A stretch of DNA of 64,000 bases from Periplaneta americana (GCF_040183065.1 NC_091120.1:170210488-170274487), one strand, 5' to 3'; counted from the first letter of the stretch, positions 56,501 to 64,000 are shown. Numbers and translations: made by a program. The notes: a model not told the origin generated them from the sequence alone.

Positions 56501-59500
56501 AATTCTCTTTCGATTGCATATCCGAGAATAATCGATACTTGCGGTTTTATAACGGTAGAAAGCTGACCTGTCATTGGCCGAACAGTTGTAACCTGAGTCG
56601 TCATTGGCTGAAAGACCTGACCTTTAATGAGTAGGTGTACTTTAATGACATACATTAAAGGTCTGCTACCAGGTGTATAATTACTACATTTCGGCATGGT
56701 CGAGCATAAATTAACATTAAAGAGTGACAAATATTATTTTAAATCGAGTGTCTTCAATATTTTAACACGAAAAAGTTTATATTTAATATAAGAAATGTTG
56801 TAATATAAATCCTCTATTTTACATAATTTATTGCTTTTAGAACACATTCTTAACAGTGTTGAATTTTTATGTGATGAGGTTTCTTTGGTTTTTTTTAAGT
56901 GTAATAATGGCGATTTCTTAAATATGACGTTCGAGCGTTAAACTGGATTTGTGACAACATTTCGCTATTATCCAGTAGACCGTTCAATTTTTATACAATA
57001 AAAGTTACCTGGCAAGAAAACAAGTAAACTGCGACTAACAAGATACATTAAATTAAATTTAGTAATTAGACTGTTGTACGAAATTTTGTTATGGCAACCG
57101 AATAATGATACTAAAATTATATTGAAAATAGTTTTTGTTTTGTGTTTGTTCTCAATTTTATTACTGTGTGAATTATAAGTGGGAGACCAAATTATCTGAG
57201 GAATATTCCAATTTATCACGGACATGATAATTAAAAAGTATTGTCAAATTCGAAATATTCTGGCAATTTTTTGAATTTCTAATAATAAATCCCAGGTTTT
57301 TGAAAGCATTACCAGGAAATAAAGTGCCATTACAGAATGCAGATATGCGTTTTTTTAGTAATTGTGAAAAAGTGCACACTTTCAGTCACTGTCAAGGAAG
57401 GACAAGGATATGAGGTACCGTAATAAAAGTAGAAAGAGGACAAACGTAAATAGAAAAGTAAATAGAAATTAAAGAAGTACAAATAAAATCAAGGAACTAA
57501 TACAATAATCATAGGTAATTGAAGGGTTCAGAACCATAGTGGGCCAAGCGCCATTTACTAAAACCGTATAAAACAAAGGTTAAAATGAAGTTATTACCAT
57601 AATTCAATGGAAACATATAGCAAGTAATATAAGTATACACATTAAAACTAAATGATATGTCAATCTTCATTAAACTATGGTATTCACTTAACTTTAACCC
57701 TTGTTTTCTCGGTTTTTAATAAATGGCGCTTGGCCCACTATAGCTCTGAAACCTTAAATTTTTATCTTTAATTGGTTATTTAACAACTCTGTATCAACTA
57801 CTAGGTTATTTGGCGTCGTTGGAATAGCAAGATGATATTTGGCAAGATGATTACAGATACACGATTTTTTACCACTTTTTTATTATTTGCAACAATGATT
57901 TTCCGCCAAAATTCAGGGTGGTTCTTGGGGAAATATTGTGTTCATGTTGATAATAGAAAACGTAACCAGTTCTTATATGACGTAGGCGTGATGATCATGT
58001 TATCTGCCGATCAAATCATTCTGGCCATGAAAGATGAGCGTGAGAGATCAACCAAGGGAAGAATTTGTTGGTTGTTAACGATCATAAGCAGAGAATTGCT
58101 CTCTTATTTTGTTTTGTGTTGCATGTAATAGCATAATTTAAACTCAATATTTTATGACACTGATTATGTACAGTATTGTTCAGGATTATTCTACTTAGAA
58201 TTAAATTGTCTTGTTGGAAGTTGTTTTAAATTTATTGACACTAAGTACAGAAGTGTCATGTTCTATTACCTGCATAATAACAGCAGTAATACGATAAATT
58301 ATTACGTAAACGTAATTAATTAATTAGCTTCAATTAAAAAAAAAATACCTGCAACTTAAGTAAGAAGCCCATTAAAAAAAACATAAAATTTTCAAACGAT
58401 TCTCTATTTTAGCAATATATTCAAACTGCTAGTGTGATGAATTTCCTTCAAATAGAAACGTACTAAAAATCAATAATGTACAGAAACCACACCCCTTAAA
58501 AGAGCACTTAAGGATAGAAAGAGCAATCTTATTTATCAAAGAATACCACTCTTTAATGATAACACGTAAAGAAGATTGCTAATTTCTATACGTCATTATT
58601 TCAATGATAATAATTTGTAACGAGCCCGAAAAAATGCTTTTAAAAAGTTTTAGTATCAACTGGGAGAAGTTTTTAATCAACATACCTTCCACGCTGCATA
58701 TATTGAGATTTATTAAATGACGTGTTATATTGGTCGTTAAGTGAGATGGATAAATAAGCCTCTAAATAGTTAGTTATAACTAAGACCAAATATTTTTGTT
58801 GCCAACCGATGGAAATAAAATTTCGCCAGCTGATGAAGTTCTAGTAACATCGTTTTGGCGCAAAATCATTGCATCTGTTTAGGTTTTTGGCGCAAAAAGA
58901 GTTCCCCGGAGGATTCGCTGTAGGATTACCTGATATTTGAAGGGTTCAGAGCCATAGTGGGCTAAGCGCCATTTATTAAAAACGGAGAAAGCAAGGGTTA
59001 AGGTTAAGTGAATACCATAGTTTAATGAAGATTGGCATATCATTTAGTTTGAATGTGTATACTTTATATTACTTATATGTTTCGATTGAAAACATTTTAA
59101 CTCTTGAATAATTTCGAGGGAAAAATTGTTCCGGGGCCGGGTATCGAACCCGGGACCTTTGGTTAAACGTACCAACGCTCTCCCACTGAGCTACCCGGGA
59201 ACTCTACCCGACACCGATCCAATTTTTCCCTCTATATCCACAGACCTCAAAGTGGGCTGACAACAGTCAAGCAACCAACATTTGAGTGCACACTAACTCT
59301 GTGTGACTTTAAATTGTGGTTTTCTGTTACGTTACCCAGCATTTGCTCATATTAGGTTGAGGTAAAACCTCGGAAAAACCTCAACCAGGTAACTTGCCCT
59401 GACCGGGAATCGAACCCGGGCCACCTGGTTTCGCGCCAGACGCGCTGACCGTTACTCCACAGGTTTTTAACCCTTGTTTTATACGGTTTTATTAAATGGC

Positions 59501-59842
59501 GCTTGGCCCACAATGGTTCTGAACCCTTCATTTATAGTTTAAGAAAACATCGGAAAAAATCCTATCACATAATCAGCAACGGCGGGATTCGAACCCATGC
59601 CCGGAGCTCGATTTGAGCTGTGTAAGTTCTAAGCTACCCTTGACGACGAAGGAAATATAAAAAAATACTATTAGAAGAAGAACATGAACAGTAAAAATTG
59701 GAGAAAAACAGGAATAGGTATAAAGAAGAACTAGAAGAGTTTTCGAAGTGTGAGCGTAGTACGTACCCTGGCAGGACGACAGGACGGCTACCAGGAACCA
59801 GACAATGGAGCTGTGGATGAGCTGCTGTCTGGAGCTGAGCAT
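50275..59842 (-). CDS. PK: Pyrokinin (FXPRLamide) neuropeptide precursor, three coding exons
   Basis: Join of 59842-59767, 53851-53594 and 50504-50275 (minus strand) gives 564 nt, 187 residues plus TAG. Layout: signal peptide 1-26; spacer ending in K58-R59; PK-6 at 60-73 with amidation Gly74 and R75-R76; acidic spacer 80-113 ending G-G-K-R; PK-1 116-124; spacer 127-139; PK-2 141-148; PK-3 152-159; PK-4 163-173; C-terminal tail 176-187. As recalled from the literature, these five peptides equal the Periplaneta americana pyrokinins of the same numbers (PK-5 comes from the separate CAPA precursor). The peptides are secreted neurohormones acting on pyrokinin GPCRs, classically stimulating visceral muscle. 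The gene is the cockroach counterpart of insect PBAN/pyrokinin genes. Both introns are phase 1 with GT-AG borders. Confidence 0.96.
51250..51640 (-). mobile_element. LINE 3' fragment in intron 2
   Basis: The minus strand reads MDHKRWTHRLTLWDPRIGRR then GRQTTRWADFFKKKAG and RDRQLWRNLEATVLS, the tail found after the RT thumb in arthropod non-LTR elements (RW-x-DPR...GR-x-TRW-x-DD...ARDRQLWRNLEEA). The 3' side has an (ATTT)n-like tail at 51263-51283. Its GCC/TCC-rich region could be mistaken for an exon. Confidence 0.75.
51776..52570 (+). pseudogene. Mariner-like (DUF4817) transposase remnant, split by a repeat
   Basis: The N-terminal frame 51791.. reads MATTNLQRTQCDLWYAKFER, VERVQREFRSEYGVRNVP and MLWCRTFVETGSVLKK, the DUF4817/HTH domain of mariner-related transposons. 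At 52428-52565 the C-terminal end of the same transposase appears: WPPRYPDL, LYGTFKDKGYKTNPQTLKN and RIKKNI, matching the WPPRSPDLTP...LK-VY-T-P-TL end of the catalytic domain. The catalytic middle is missing; 52195-52385 is instead a repeat shared with 58672-58835. Confidence 0.8.
52195..52385 (+). repeat. Unclassified repeat, copy 1
   Basis: CATACCTTCCACGCTGCA, ATATTGAGATTTATTA, GTTAAGTGAGATGGA and AGTTAGTTATAACTAA occur in the same order at 58672-58835, in the other intron of the same gene. Confidence 0.8.
52575..53092 (+). pseudogene. LINE reverse transcriptase C-terminal remnant
   Basis: The frame from 52584 reads IRKIIYKFIILRNFITKKAL, RIIFLALVQSLMQYGIINWS and NPLILLHRRLIKICL, the RT thumb region. 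After a frameshift near 52860 it resumes as NQIKHKSNRHQYRTRIQKS, HTSAALKHGASFGPRLYNKI and FKIEAFKK before a stop at 53092. The FGPRLYNKI near the end is a normal LINE-tail motif and is unrelated to the FGPRL peptide of PK-6. Confidence 0.8.
53093..53593. other. Intron 2 sequence with no recognised content
   Basis: AT-rich, nothing identified. Confidence 0.4.
53594..53851 (-). CDS. PK: Pyrokinin exon 2: spacer, PK-6, acidic spacer
   Basis: Acceptor TGTCCAG at 53858-53852, then GT completing Gly26 and FRLSSSLFRDNDPFEDAILL. PK-6 SESEVPGMWFGPRL with its Gly is at 53750-53706, bounded upstream by VVKR and downstream by RREKR. The remainder encodes SADEAQEDSDGSKVEEIVEL to LVPLK, and the donor AAAG/GTAACG lies at 53594/53593. 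PK-6 has the WFGPRL ending also found in CAPA-derived pyrokinins and lepidopteran diapause hormone. Reading through the donor gives a different tail (GNEHFLPSYRSRREN...), so splicing is required to reach exon 3. Confidence 0.95.
53990..56040. other. Intron 1 part, one TIR-like pair
   Basis: CTCTGTTCCAAAATATGGTATAG at 54036 and its near reverse complement CTATACCATATTTTGGAACG at 54537-54556 bracket about 520 bp: a probable MITE with CTCCGTTCCAAAATATGG-type ends. ATGAGGAGCAACTAATCAAAACTT at 55083 recurs in diverged, inverted form near 55659-55682 (TACGTTTTGATTAGTTGTTCC), suggesting a second foldback element. No coding sequence. Confidence 0.6.
56042..56710. mobile_element. Palindrome-rich DNA element ('TATGCTCGACCAT'), copy 2
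   Basis: Colinear with 30174..30641 (ATTATGCAACGAGCCTATAA, GAAACGAGCGCAAGCGAGTT, TTTTATGCTCGACCAT, TACCAGGTGTATAATTACTA) but about 200 bp longer because of an extra segment at about 56299-56510, which includes a short tandem duplication (ACGCTAATTATTATAGAACATA). Confidence 0.78.
56711..57518. other. Intron 1 part, nothing recognised
   Basis: AT-rich; weak minus-strand frames without domains. Confidence 0.4.
57519..57757. mobile_element. 240-bp MITE 'GGGCCAAGCGCCATTT', copy 2
   Basis: Close match to 29476..29715: TTGAAGGGTTCAGAACCATA start, GCGCTTGGCCCACTAT near the right end. It lies in intron 1. Confidence 0.88.
57774..57815 (-). mobile_element. SINE family 2 tail fragment
   Basis: The minus strand reads GACGCCAAATAACCTAGTAG, TTGATACAGAGTTG and TTAAATAACCAA, the family-2 tail only. 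Confidence 0.7.
58672..58835 (+). repeat. Unclassified repeat, copy 2
   Basis: Same ordered segments as 52195-52385 (CATACCTTCCACGCTGCA, GTTAAGTGAGATGGA, AGTTAGTTATAACTAA, TTGCCAACC). Confidence 0.8.
59115..59212 (-). mobile_element. tRNA-derived SINE head with nearly complete tRNA fold
   Basis: The minus strand reads TCCCGGG (acceptor 5'), GTAGCTCAGTGGGAGAGC (D arm), TTGGTACGTTTAACCAA (five-pair anticodon stem with a 7-base loop ACGTTTA), then CCGGGTTCGATACCCGG (T arm) and CCCCGGA. One acceptor mismatch, C instead of U before the anticodon position, and the trailing AACAATTTTTC argue for a SINE rather than a working tRNA. Confidence 0.7.
59332..59464 (-). mobile_element. SINE family 1, 5' half
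   Basis: The minus strand runs from CCTGTGGAGTAACGGTCAGC through GGGTTCGATTCCCGGTCAGG and the central module to CAAATGCTGGGTAAC, then stops. The 3' body and tail are missing. Confidence 0.88.
59578..59650 (-). repeat. tRNA-like fragment in intron 1
   Basis: The minus strand shows AGGGTAGCTTAGAACTTACA and GCATGGGTTCGAATCCCGCC, an A/B-box pair at tRNA-like spacing with poor stems. Probably a SINE head close to the exon 1 donor. Confidence 0.5.
59767..59842 (-). CDS. PK: Pyrokinin exon 1: start codon and signal peptide
   Basis: ATG at 59842-59840 opens MLSSRQQLIHSSIVWFLVAV followed by LSSCQ and the first base of Gly26. A basic residue, then the hydrophobic core IVWFLVAVL and small residues SSC give a clear signal peptide. 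Donor CAGG/GTACGT. The frame is open further upstream, but that part lies beyond the TATA box and lacks a signal sequence, so this ATG is preferred; it has G at -3. Confidence 0.9.
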
Positions 59843-60215
59843 GTCGGTGTCTTGGGGTGTGTCGTCCACTGCGGGCACTGAGACGTGCTCTGGTCTTTTA
59901 TACAGATCCGATCTGATTGCCCAGAGTGCGAAAATGTCACACCTCGTCGTCTTCTCGGCGGGGGGTGCTGGAAGTCGCATCACGTCTACAATCAGACGGA
60001 AAACATTCGACTTCAAGTAGGCGTCGTCTCATTACAACTGGAGTCCTATTATTAGGGCGCTCGTATTGTCGGCTGCCACACAAATAACTTCACTTCTTCT
60101 GTGTCTGCATTTATAATTAATCTCCGTTATTAATCACTAGAAGAACTGTGTTTTTGTTTTAAATTGTATTGCTTTACATTTATCGAATTTTCTTATTCAG
60201 TTGGATCAATAACAC
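59843..60215. other. Upstream region of the pyrokinin gene
   Basis: Apart from the core promoter, the sequence to the hAT element at 60224 holds no gene. The first 160 bp are GC-richer (for example GTCGTCTTCTCGGCGGGG at 59946), which may reflect promoter DNA or untranslated exon. Confidence 0.45.
59866..59902 (-). promoter_or_regulatory. PK: Core promoter of the pyrokinin gene: TATA box and initiator
   Basis: The minus strand has TATAAAAG at 59902-59895, and 32 bases downstream of its first T an arthropod initiator-like GCAGT with its A at 59870, predicting a 28-nt 5' UTR before the ATG at 59842. A second TCAGT is at 59881-59877, slightly too close to the TATA box. Confidence 0.6.
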
Positions 60216-60223
60216 CTCTAGAG

Positions 60224-61361
60224 CAGTGATGTCAAAGCAAGCGCATTTTTCTGACCTTGACGTCGTGCGCGGGCAGCAAGCGCTAAGTATGGAAAGAGGA
60301 AGGGTTGTGCATATGAATAAGCAACCTGTTGGATTAAGAAAACATTGGTGCATAAACTTTAAACGGAACGTGACATTTTATGTCGTTACTTTTATATGGC
60401 TTCTTTCTGTTTAATATTATCTATATTGTCTGTAAAACAAAAGTACTAACACTGATTTCTTAATATTGTATTTGTGTTTTAAATCTTAATAACATAATAG
60501 AGAGTTAAGAAGGAATATTCACTTAAATTCCATAGTAGTATAATATTATACTGTATTAAGTGGATGAAACACATCATTCATAAAGAGAGTGATATTACAA
60601 AGAAAGAGATTGAGTATGACATGATAAGTTGGAATTTATATTGATGGTATCTTTAACCTTACAAAAGTAATCAATAAACTAATCAAGACAATATTACAGT
60701 ACAAAGCAAAGTTACCTAGTACTGTATCTGTTTTAAGTGTAACTAATATTACATAACAAAACTTTTATCGCATTATGCTTTTAAGATGATATTTGTGAGC
60801 AACTTTCTATCATCAGAATATAAAATTATTTTCTCGAAATCTGCTGAAGCTGTAGAGCTGACATTTTTACAACACGTGGGCACGTATCTTTTGCTTATGA
60901 TGTAACAGTAGTTGCTTTGTTAAATCATTTCCTTACAAACAATTTCCATGCGAATATTTTCAAAATTTTCAATACATTATCTTCAGTAATACGTATATAC
61001 GGTATATTAGATTTACGAAAACATTCTGTAAGGCTACTAAATAAATAGGCCTATACCTGAAAATTTCACTTTTCTATACGAAAAGTTGAGAAAATATTTC
61101 TTTTGAATAAAAAAAATCAAACTTGTGAAAAATGAGCATTAAAATTAAAACTTACATTCTTATACTTCTCAGGCAAATCTAAAAATTAACATGAATACAG
61201 TTTTAATAAGTTCTCTTCCCTTTATCTATTGAATCAGTGCTCGACCAAGCGGCATATAGCATGTCTTTCGTCTGTCTCTTTCCTTTCCGCTGTAAAGCGC
61301 TCAGGCTCTCCTGGGCTCTAAAGCGCGCGCTTGCTCCTGTAGACATCAATTGACATTCCTA
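60224..61361 (+). mobile_element. Non-autonomous hAT element, family II copy B
   Basis: 1138 bp, flanked by a perfect 8-bp duplication CTCTAGAG (60216-60223 and 61362-61369). Same ends and colinear sequence as 27573..28743. It sits about 320 bp upstream of the pyrokinin TATA box. Confidence 0.93.
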
Positions 61362-61563
61362 CTCTAGAGGAATATAAACTTTTTATTCACTAGTCCTACA
61401 AATATATTTTCACTTATTAAATACTGTAATTATAATAGCTACAAGGATAACTGTTACATGAGTCCCTTGTTTCTTCCTGAAACTTAATACCTACAACGAT
61501 TTGACACTGCATTTAGATTGAATCTTAATAAATGTAAAGATAATTTTTTGGTCCTATAGACCT

Positions 61564-61729
61564 GCATATAGAATGATAGTTGGGAGGCCGGCGGGAATAA
61601 GACCACTGGGGAGGTCGAGACGTAGGTGGGACGATACTATTAAAATGAATTTGAGGGAGCTGGGATATGATGGTAGGGACTGGATTAATCTTGCTCAGGA
61701 TAGGAACCGATGCGATGGCGGGCTTAGCG
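61564..61729 (+). mobile_element. LINE 3' fragment
   Basis: Encodes VGRPAGIRPLGRSRRRWDDT, IKMNLRELGYDGRDWINLAQ and DRN, part of the same LINE tail as 18793..19109, truncated at both ends. Confidence 0.85.
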
Positions 61730-61852
61730 TATTTTACTGTTTAATTATATGCACATGCTGCTTTTGTATAGCTTCTAAATAGCCTACCGTTAAGTGTAGG
61801 TAGAAGGAAATGGTCATTATGGAGTTACCATGTTCTGACCAAATACTACAGA

Positions 61853-61916
<64 letters not shown>
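61853..61916. repeat. (ATT)n microsatellite
   Basis: About 21 uninterrupted TTA/ATT units. Confidence 0.97.
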
Positions 61917-61917
<1 letters not shown>

Positions 61918-61997
61918 ATCAATAACTAGTAAATAATTATACATATTACTTTAATGTACCGAAGTACATATGAAGTTTCCATGCATATATTCTGCGT

Positions 61998-62252
61998 CGT
62001 CCACACCTGTGGACTAACGGTCAGCGCGTCTGGCCGCGAAACCAGATGGCCCGGGTTCGAATCCCGGTCGAGGCAAGTTACCTGGTTAAGGTTTTTTCCG
62101 GGGTTTTCCCTCAACCCAATACCAGCAAACGCTGGGTAACTTTCGGTGCTGGACCCCGGACTCATTTCACCGGCATTATCACCTTCATTTCATTAAGACA
62201 CTAAATAACCTAGATGTTGATACAGCGTCGTAAAATAACCCAATAAAATAAA
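61998..62252 (+). mobile_element. SINE family 1, full length
   Basis: Head GTCCACACCTGTGGACTAAC, B box GGGTTCGAATCCC, central module, GGTGCTGGACCCC body, AATAAAATAAA tail. The target duplication ATATTCTGCGT lies at 61987-61997 and 62253-62263. Confidence 0.93.
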
Positions 62253-62272
62253 ATATTCTGCGTTATCGTACG

Positions 62273-62727
62273 ATGAAAGATTAGTGGAACGGAGAAAAAT
62301 TCTCTCCGGCACCGGGATTTGAACCTGGGTTTTTAGCTCTACGTGCTGATGCTTTATCCACTAAGCCACACCCGATTCCCATTCCGGTGTCGGATCGAAT
62401 CGTCTCAGTTTAAGTTCCACCTCTTGGGTTCCCTATAGTGGCCTGCCCTCTGCACTACGTCATAGATGTCTATGAACGTAGGGTAATGCCCACATATGTG
62501 CGGAGGTGCACTCGTTATGAGTGACTGATTGGCTGAGATCCGACGGAATAAGCGCCGTCTTAACCAAAGAACCTAAGGAGTGGAACTTAAATTGAGACGA
62601 TTCGATCCGACATCGGGATGGGAATCCAGTGCGGCTTAGTGGATAAAACATCAGCACGTAGAGCTGTAAACCTGGGTTCAAATCCCGGTGCCGGAGAGAA
62701 TTTTTCTCCGTTCCACTACTCTTTCAT
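62273..62727. repeat. Inverted repeat with a tRNA-like unit in each arm
   Basis: Arms of about 155 bp (62273-62432 and 62570-62727) are reverse complements with few differences. The plus-strand tRNA-like unit (62622-62692) has GCGGCTTAGTGGATAAAACA and TGGGTTCAAATCCCGG followed by GAATTTTTCTCC; its mirror lies at 62300-62376. Same architecture as 2458..2985. Confidence 0.88.
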
Positions 62728-62756
62728 AGTAAATAACTGGCAACAGTCATCAAAAG

Positions 62757-62945
62757 ATTAAAAAATAAATTAAAATGGAGATATAGCGCAGTAATTATTT
62801 TATCCTTCAAGGGAAGATGTAGCCTACATATTCAGGCACGTATATAAGAATTATTATGGTAACACTTGCTGATAAATAATAATAATAATAATAATAATAA
62901 TGCCTATTGTGCCTGTGTATTCAGCGTAATGCTCTGTAATGTCGC
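62757..62945 (+). repeat. Tandem duplication, unit 1 diagnostic segment
   Basis: AATTAAAATGGAGATATAGC through GCCTGTGTATTCAGCGTAAT is repeated at 63785-64000 with about 10% divergence, including an (AAT)n run that is longer in the second copy. Confidence 0.9.
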
Positions 62946-63164
62946 TTCTATATACTACTAATTGAGCCGTTAAGTAAAGCAACATATTACATTTTCTCCG
63001 ACAGAACAGCGAATAAATTCCTCTTCCCATTCTGTACGAAACCTTCTGTTCCTGCTAGAGACAGAGGGTTTGTAGAGCGACATGGTACCGACACTGCTTA
63101 CCATCAGTACGTGAGCGAGACAGAGAGCAATGTACAGGAAACTCTCCTCACCAGTATGAATGTC
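62946..63164. other. Non-coding, nothing recognised
   Basis: No gene or repeat identified. Confidence 0.35.
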
Positions 63165-63169
63165 TTTGA

Positions 63170-63203
<34 letters not shown>

Positions 63204-63640
63204 GCTGGCTTTTAAGGAACTCGGAGGTTCATTGCCGTCCTCACATAAGCCCGCCATTGGTCCCTATCCCGAGCAAGATTAATCCAGTCTCTACCATCAT
63301 ATCCCACCTCCCTCAAATCCATTTTAATATTATCTTCCCATCTACGTCTCGGCCTCCCCAAAGGTCTTTCTCCTTTCGGCCTTCCAACTAACACTCTATA
63401 TGCATTTCTAGATTCGCCCATACGTGCTACATGCCCTGCCCATCTCAAACGTCTGGATTTAATGTTCCTAATTATGTCAGGTGAAGAATACAATGCGTGC
63501 AGTTCTGCGTTGTGTAACTTTCTCCATTCTCCTGTAACTTCATCCCTCTTTGCCCCAAATATTTTCCTAAGAACCTTATTTTCAAACACCCTTAACCTCT
63601 GTTCCTCTCTCAAAGTGAGAGTCCAAGTTTCACAGCCATA
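63165..63640 (-). mobile_element. LINE 3' end, longest copy in the window
   Basis: The minus-strand frame 63613-63212 (133 codons, open) reads REEQRLRVFENKVLRKIFGA, EWRKLHNAELHALYSSPDII, RLRWAGHVARMGESRNAYRV, LVGRPKGERPLGRPRRRWED and GRDWINLARDRDQWRAYVRT to MNLRVP. The 3' end has a (GTAA)9-type tail (63172-63204 as TTAC on the plus strand). The RT core is absent. This copy defines the family. Confidence 0.92.
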
Positions 63641-63689
63641 TTATTAAATTAATTAAATCAGTAACTAGTAAATAATTCGTAATACTTAC

Positions 63690-63776
63690 TTACAAATGGC
63701 TTTTAAGGAACCTGAAGGTTCATTGCCGCCCTCACATAAGCCCGCCAGTGGTCCCTATCCTGTGCAAGATTAATTA
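63690..63776 (-). mobile_element. LINE 3' fragment with (GTAA)n tail
   Basis: The minus strand reads INLAQDRDHWRAYVRAAMNL followed by the short GTAA tail. It is the same 3' end as 63165..63640, truncated to about 75 bp. Confidence 0.85.
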
Positions 63777-63902
63777 ATAGTCATAAAAAATTAAAAAATA
63801 AATTAAAATGGAGTTATAGCGTAGTAATTATTTTATCCTTCAAGTGAAGATGTAGCCTATATTTTCAGGCACGTATGTAAGAATTATGGAAACACTTGCT
63901 GA

Positions 63903-63904
63903 TA

Positions 63905-63961
<57 letters not shown>
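63903..63961. repeat. (AAT)n microsatellite
   Basis: About 19 AAT units; the homologous run at 62875-62900 has about 8. Confidence 0.97.
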
Positions 63962-63963
<2 letters not shown>

Positions 63964-64000
63964 CTGTTGTGCCTGTGTATTCAGCGTAATGCCCTGTAAT

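Larger units (their letters stand above)
58937..59530. mobile_element. 240-bp MITE 'GGGCCAAGCGCCATTT', copy 3, split by SINEs
   Basis: 58937-59102 and 59465-59530 are the two parts of the MITE (TTGAAGGGTTCAGAGCCATA left; GGCGCTTGGCCCACAATGGT right). The insert 59103-59464 contains two tRNA-derived sequences. Confidence 0.85.
53852..59766 (-). other. PK: Pyrokinin intron 1
   Basis: 5915 bp, phase 1, donor CAGG/GTACGT at 59767/59766 and acceptor TGTCCAG at 53852. It harbours a palindrome-rich element, two MITE copies, an unclassified repeat and three SINE-type sequences. Confidence 0.9.
63651..64000 (+). repeat. Tandem duplication, unit 2 (runs off the window)
   Basis: AAATCAGTAACTAGTAAATA at 63656 matches AAATCAATAACTAGTAAATA at 61916, and 63785-64000 matches 62757-62945. 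In between, unit 2 has a LINE fragment where unit 1 has a SINE and the inverted tRNA element. Confidence 0.85.

Noticed and set aside
59115..59212. Functional minus-strand tRNA
   Set aside because: Anticodon and T stems pair, but position 33 is not U, the acceptor stem has a mismatch, and the 3' side continues as SINE-like sequence.
59843..60016. Upstream in-frame extension of exon 1 as part of the precursor
   Set aside because: It precedes the TATA box and would bury the signal peptide; the ATG at 59842 is better.

Overview
The window looks like nuclear DNA of a cockroach, almost certainly Periplaneta americana. It is AT-rich, intron-containing and crowded with tRNA-derived SINEs, LINE 3' ends and deleted DNA transposons. 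The species call rests on one gene: five amidated FXPRL peptides encoded on the minus strand match, as I remember them, the American cockroach pyrokinins PK-1, PK-2, PK-3, PK-4 and PK-6.

The only confident host gene is this pyrokinin precursor, join(50275..50504, 53594..53851, 59767..59842) on the minus strand. Exon 1 encodes a signal peptide behind a TATA box, exon 2 carries the WFGPRL-type PK-6, and exon 3 carries PK-1, -2, -3 and -4 in tandem, followed by a poly(A) signal. Both introns interrupt a Gly codon after its first base, so the three exons join in frame to a 187-residue prepropeptide. The two introns (about 3.1 and 5.9 kb) are filled with transposon remnants. One further short open frame with a splice-donor-like sequence (31635..31805, plus strand) could be a first exon of an unknown gene.

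The rest is repeat-derived. 1-13 kb: LINE fragments, SINEs, a tRNA-bearing inverted repeat, a CCGTATTT-ended element and a hAT element with an 8-bp target duplication. 13-30 kb: SINEs, two related TIR repeats, hAT copies, a degenerate reverse transcriptase (19.4-20.5 kb), a giant palindrome (21.07-21.92 kb) and a SINE inside a MITE. 30-50 kb: a Tigger-like element with a nested MITE, a hAT inside another repeat with a SINE inside the hAT, a Penelope-like GIY-YIG fragment inside a TIR element, and an R2-like endonuclease fragment inside a MITE. 50-60 kb: the pyrokinin gene. 60-64 kb: a second copy of the 27.5-kb hAT element, another tRNA-bearing inverted repeat and a tandem duplication.

Many insertions can be dated relative to each other because target-site duplications, and in two cases an empty-site paralogue within the same window, are readable. 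Four SINE families with different tRNA-like heads share one central hairpin-forming module, and two share a tail hairpin. I found no CRISPR array, bacterial-type operon or intact tRNA/rRNA gene.
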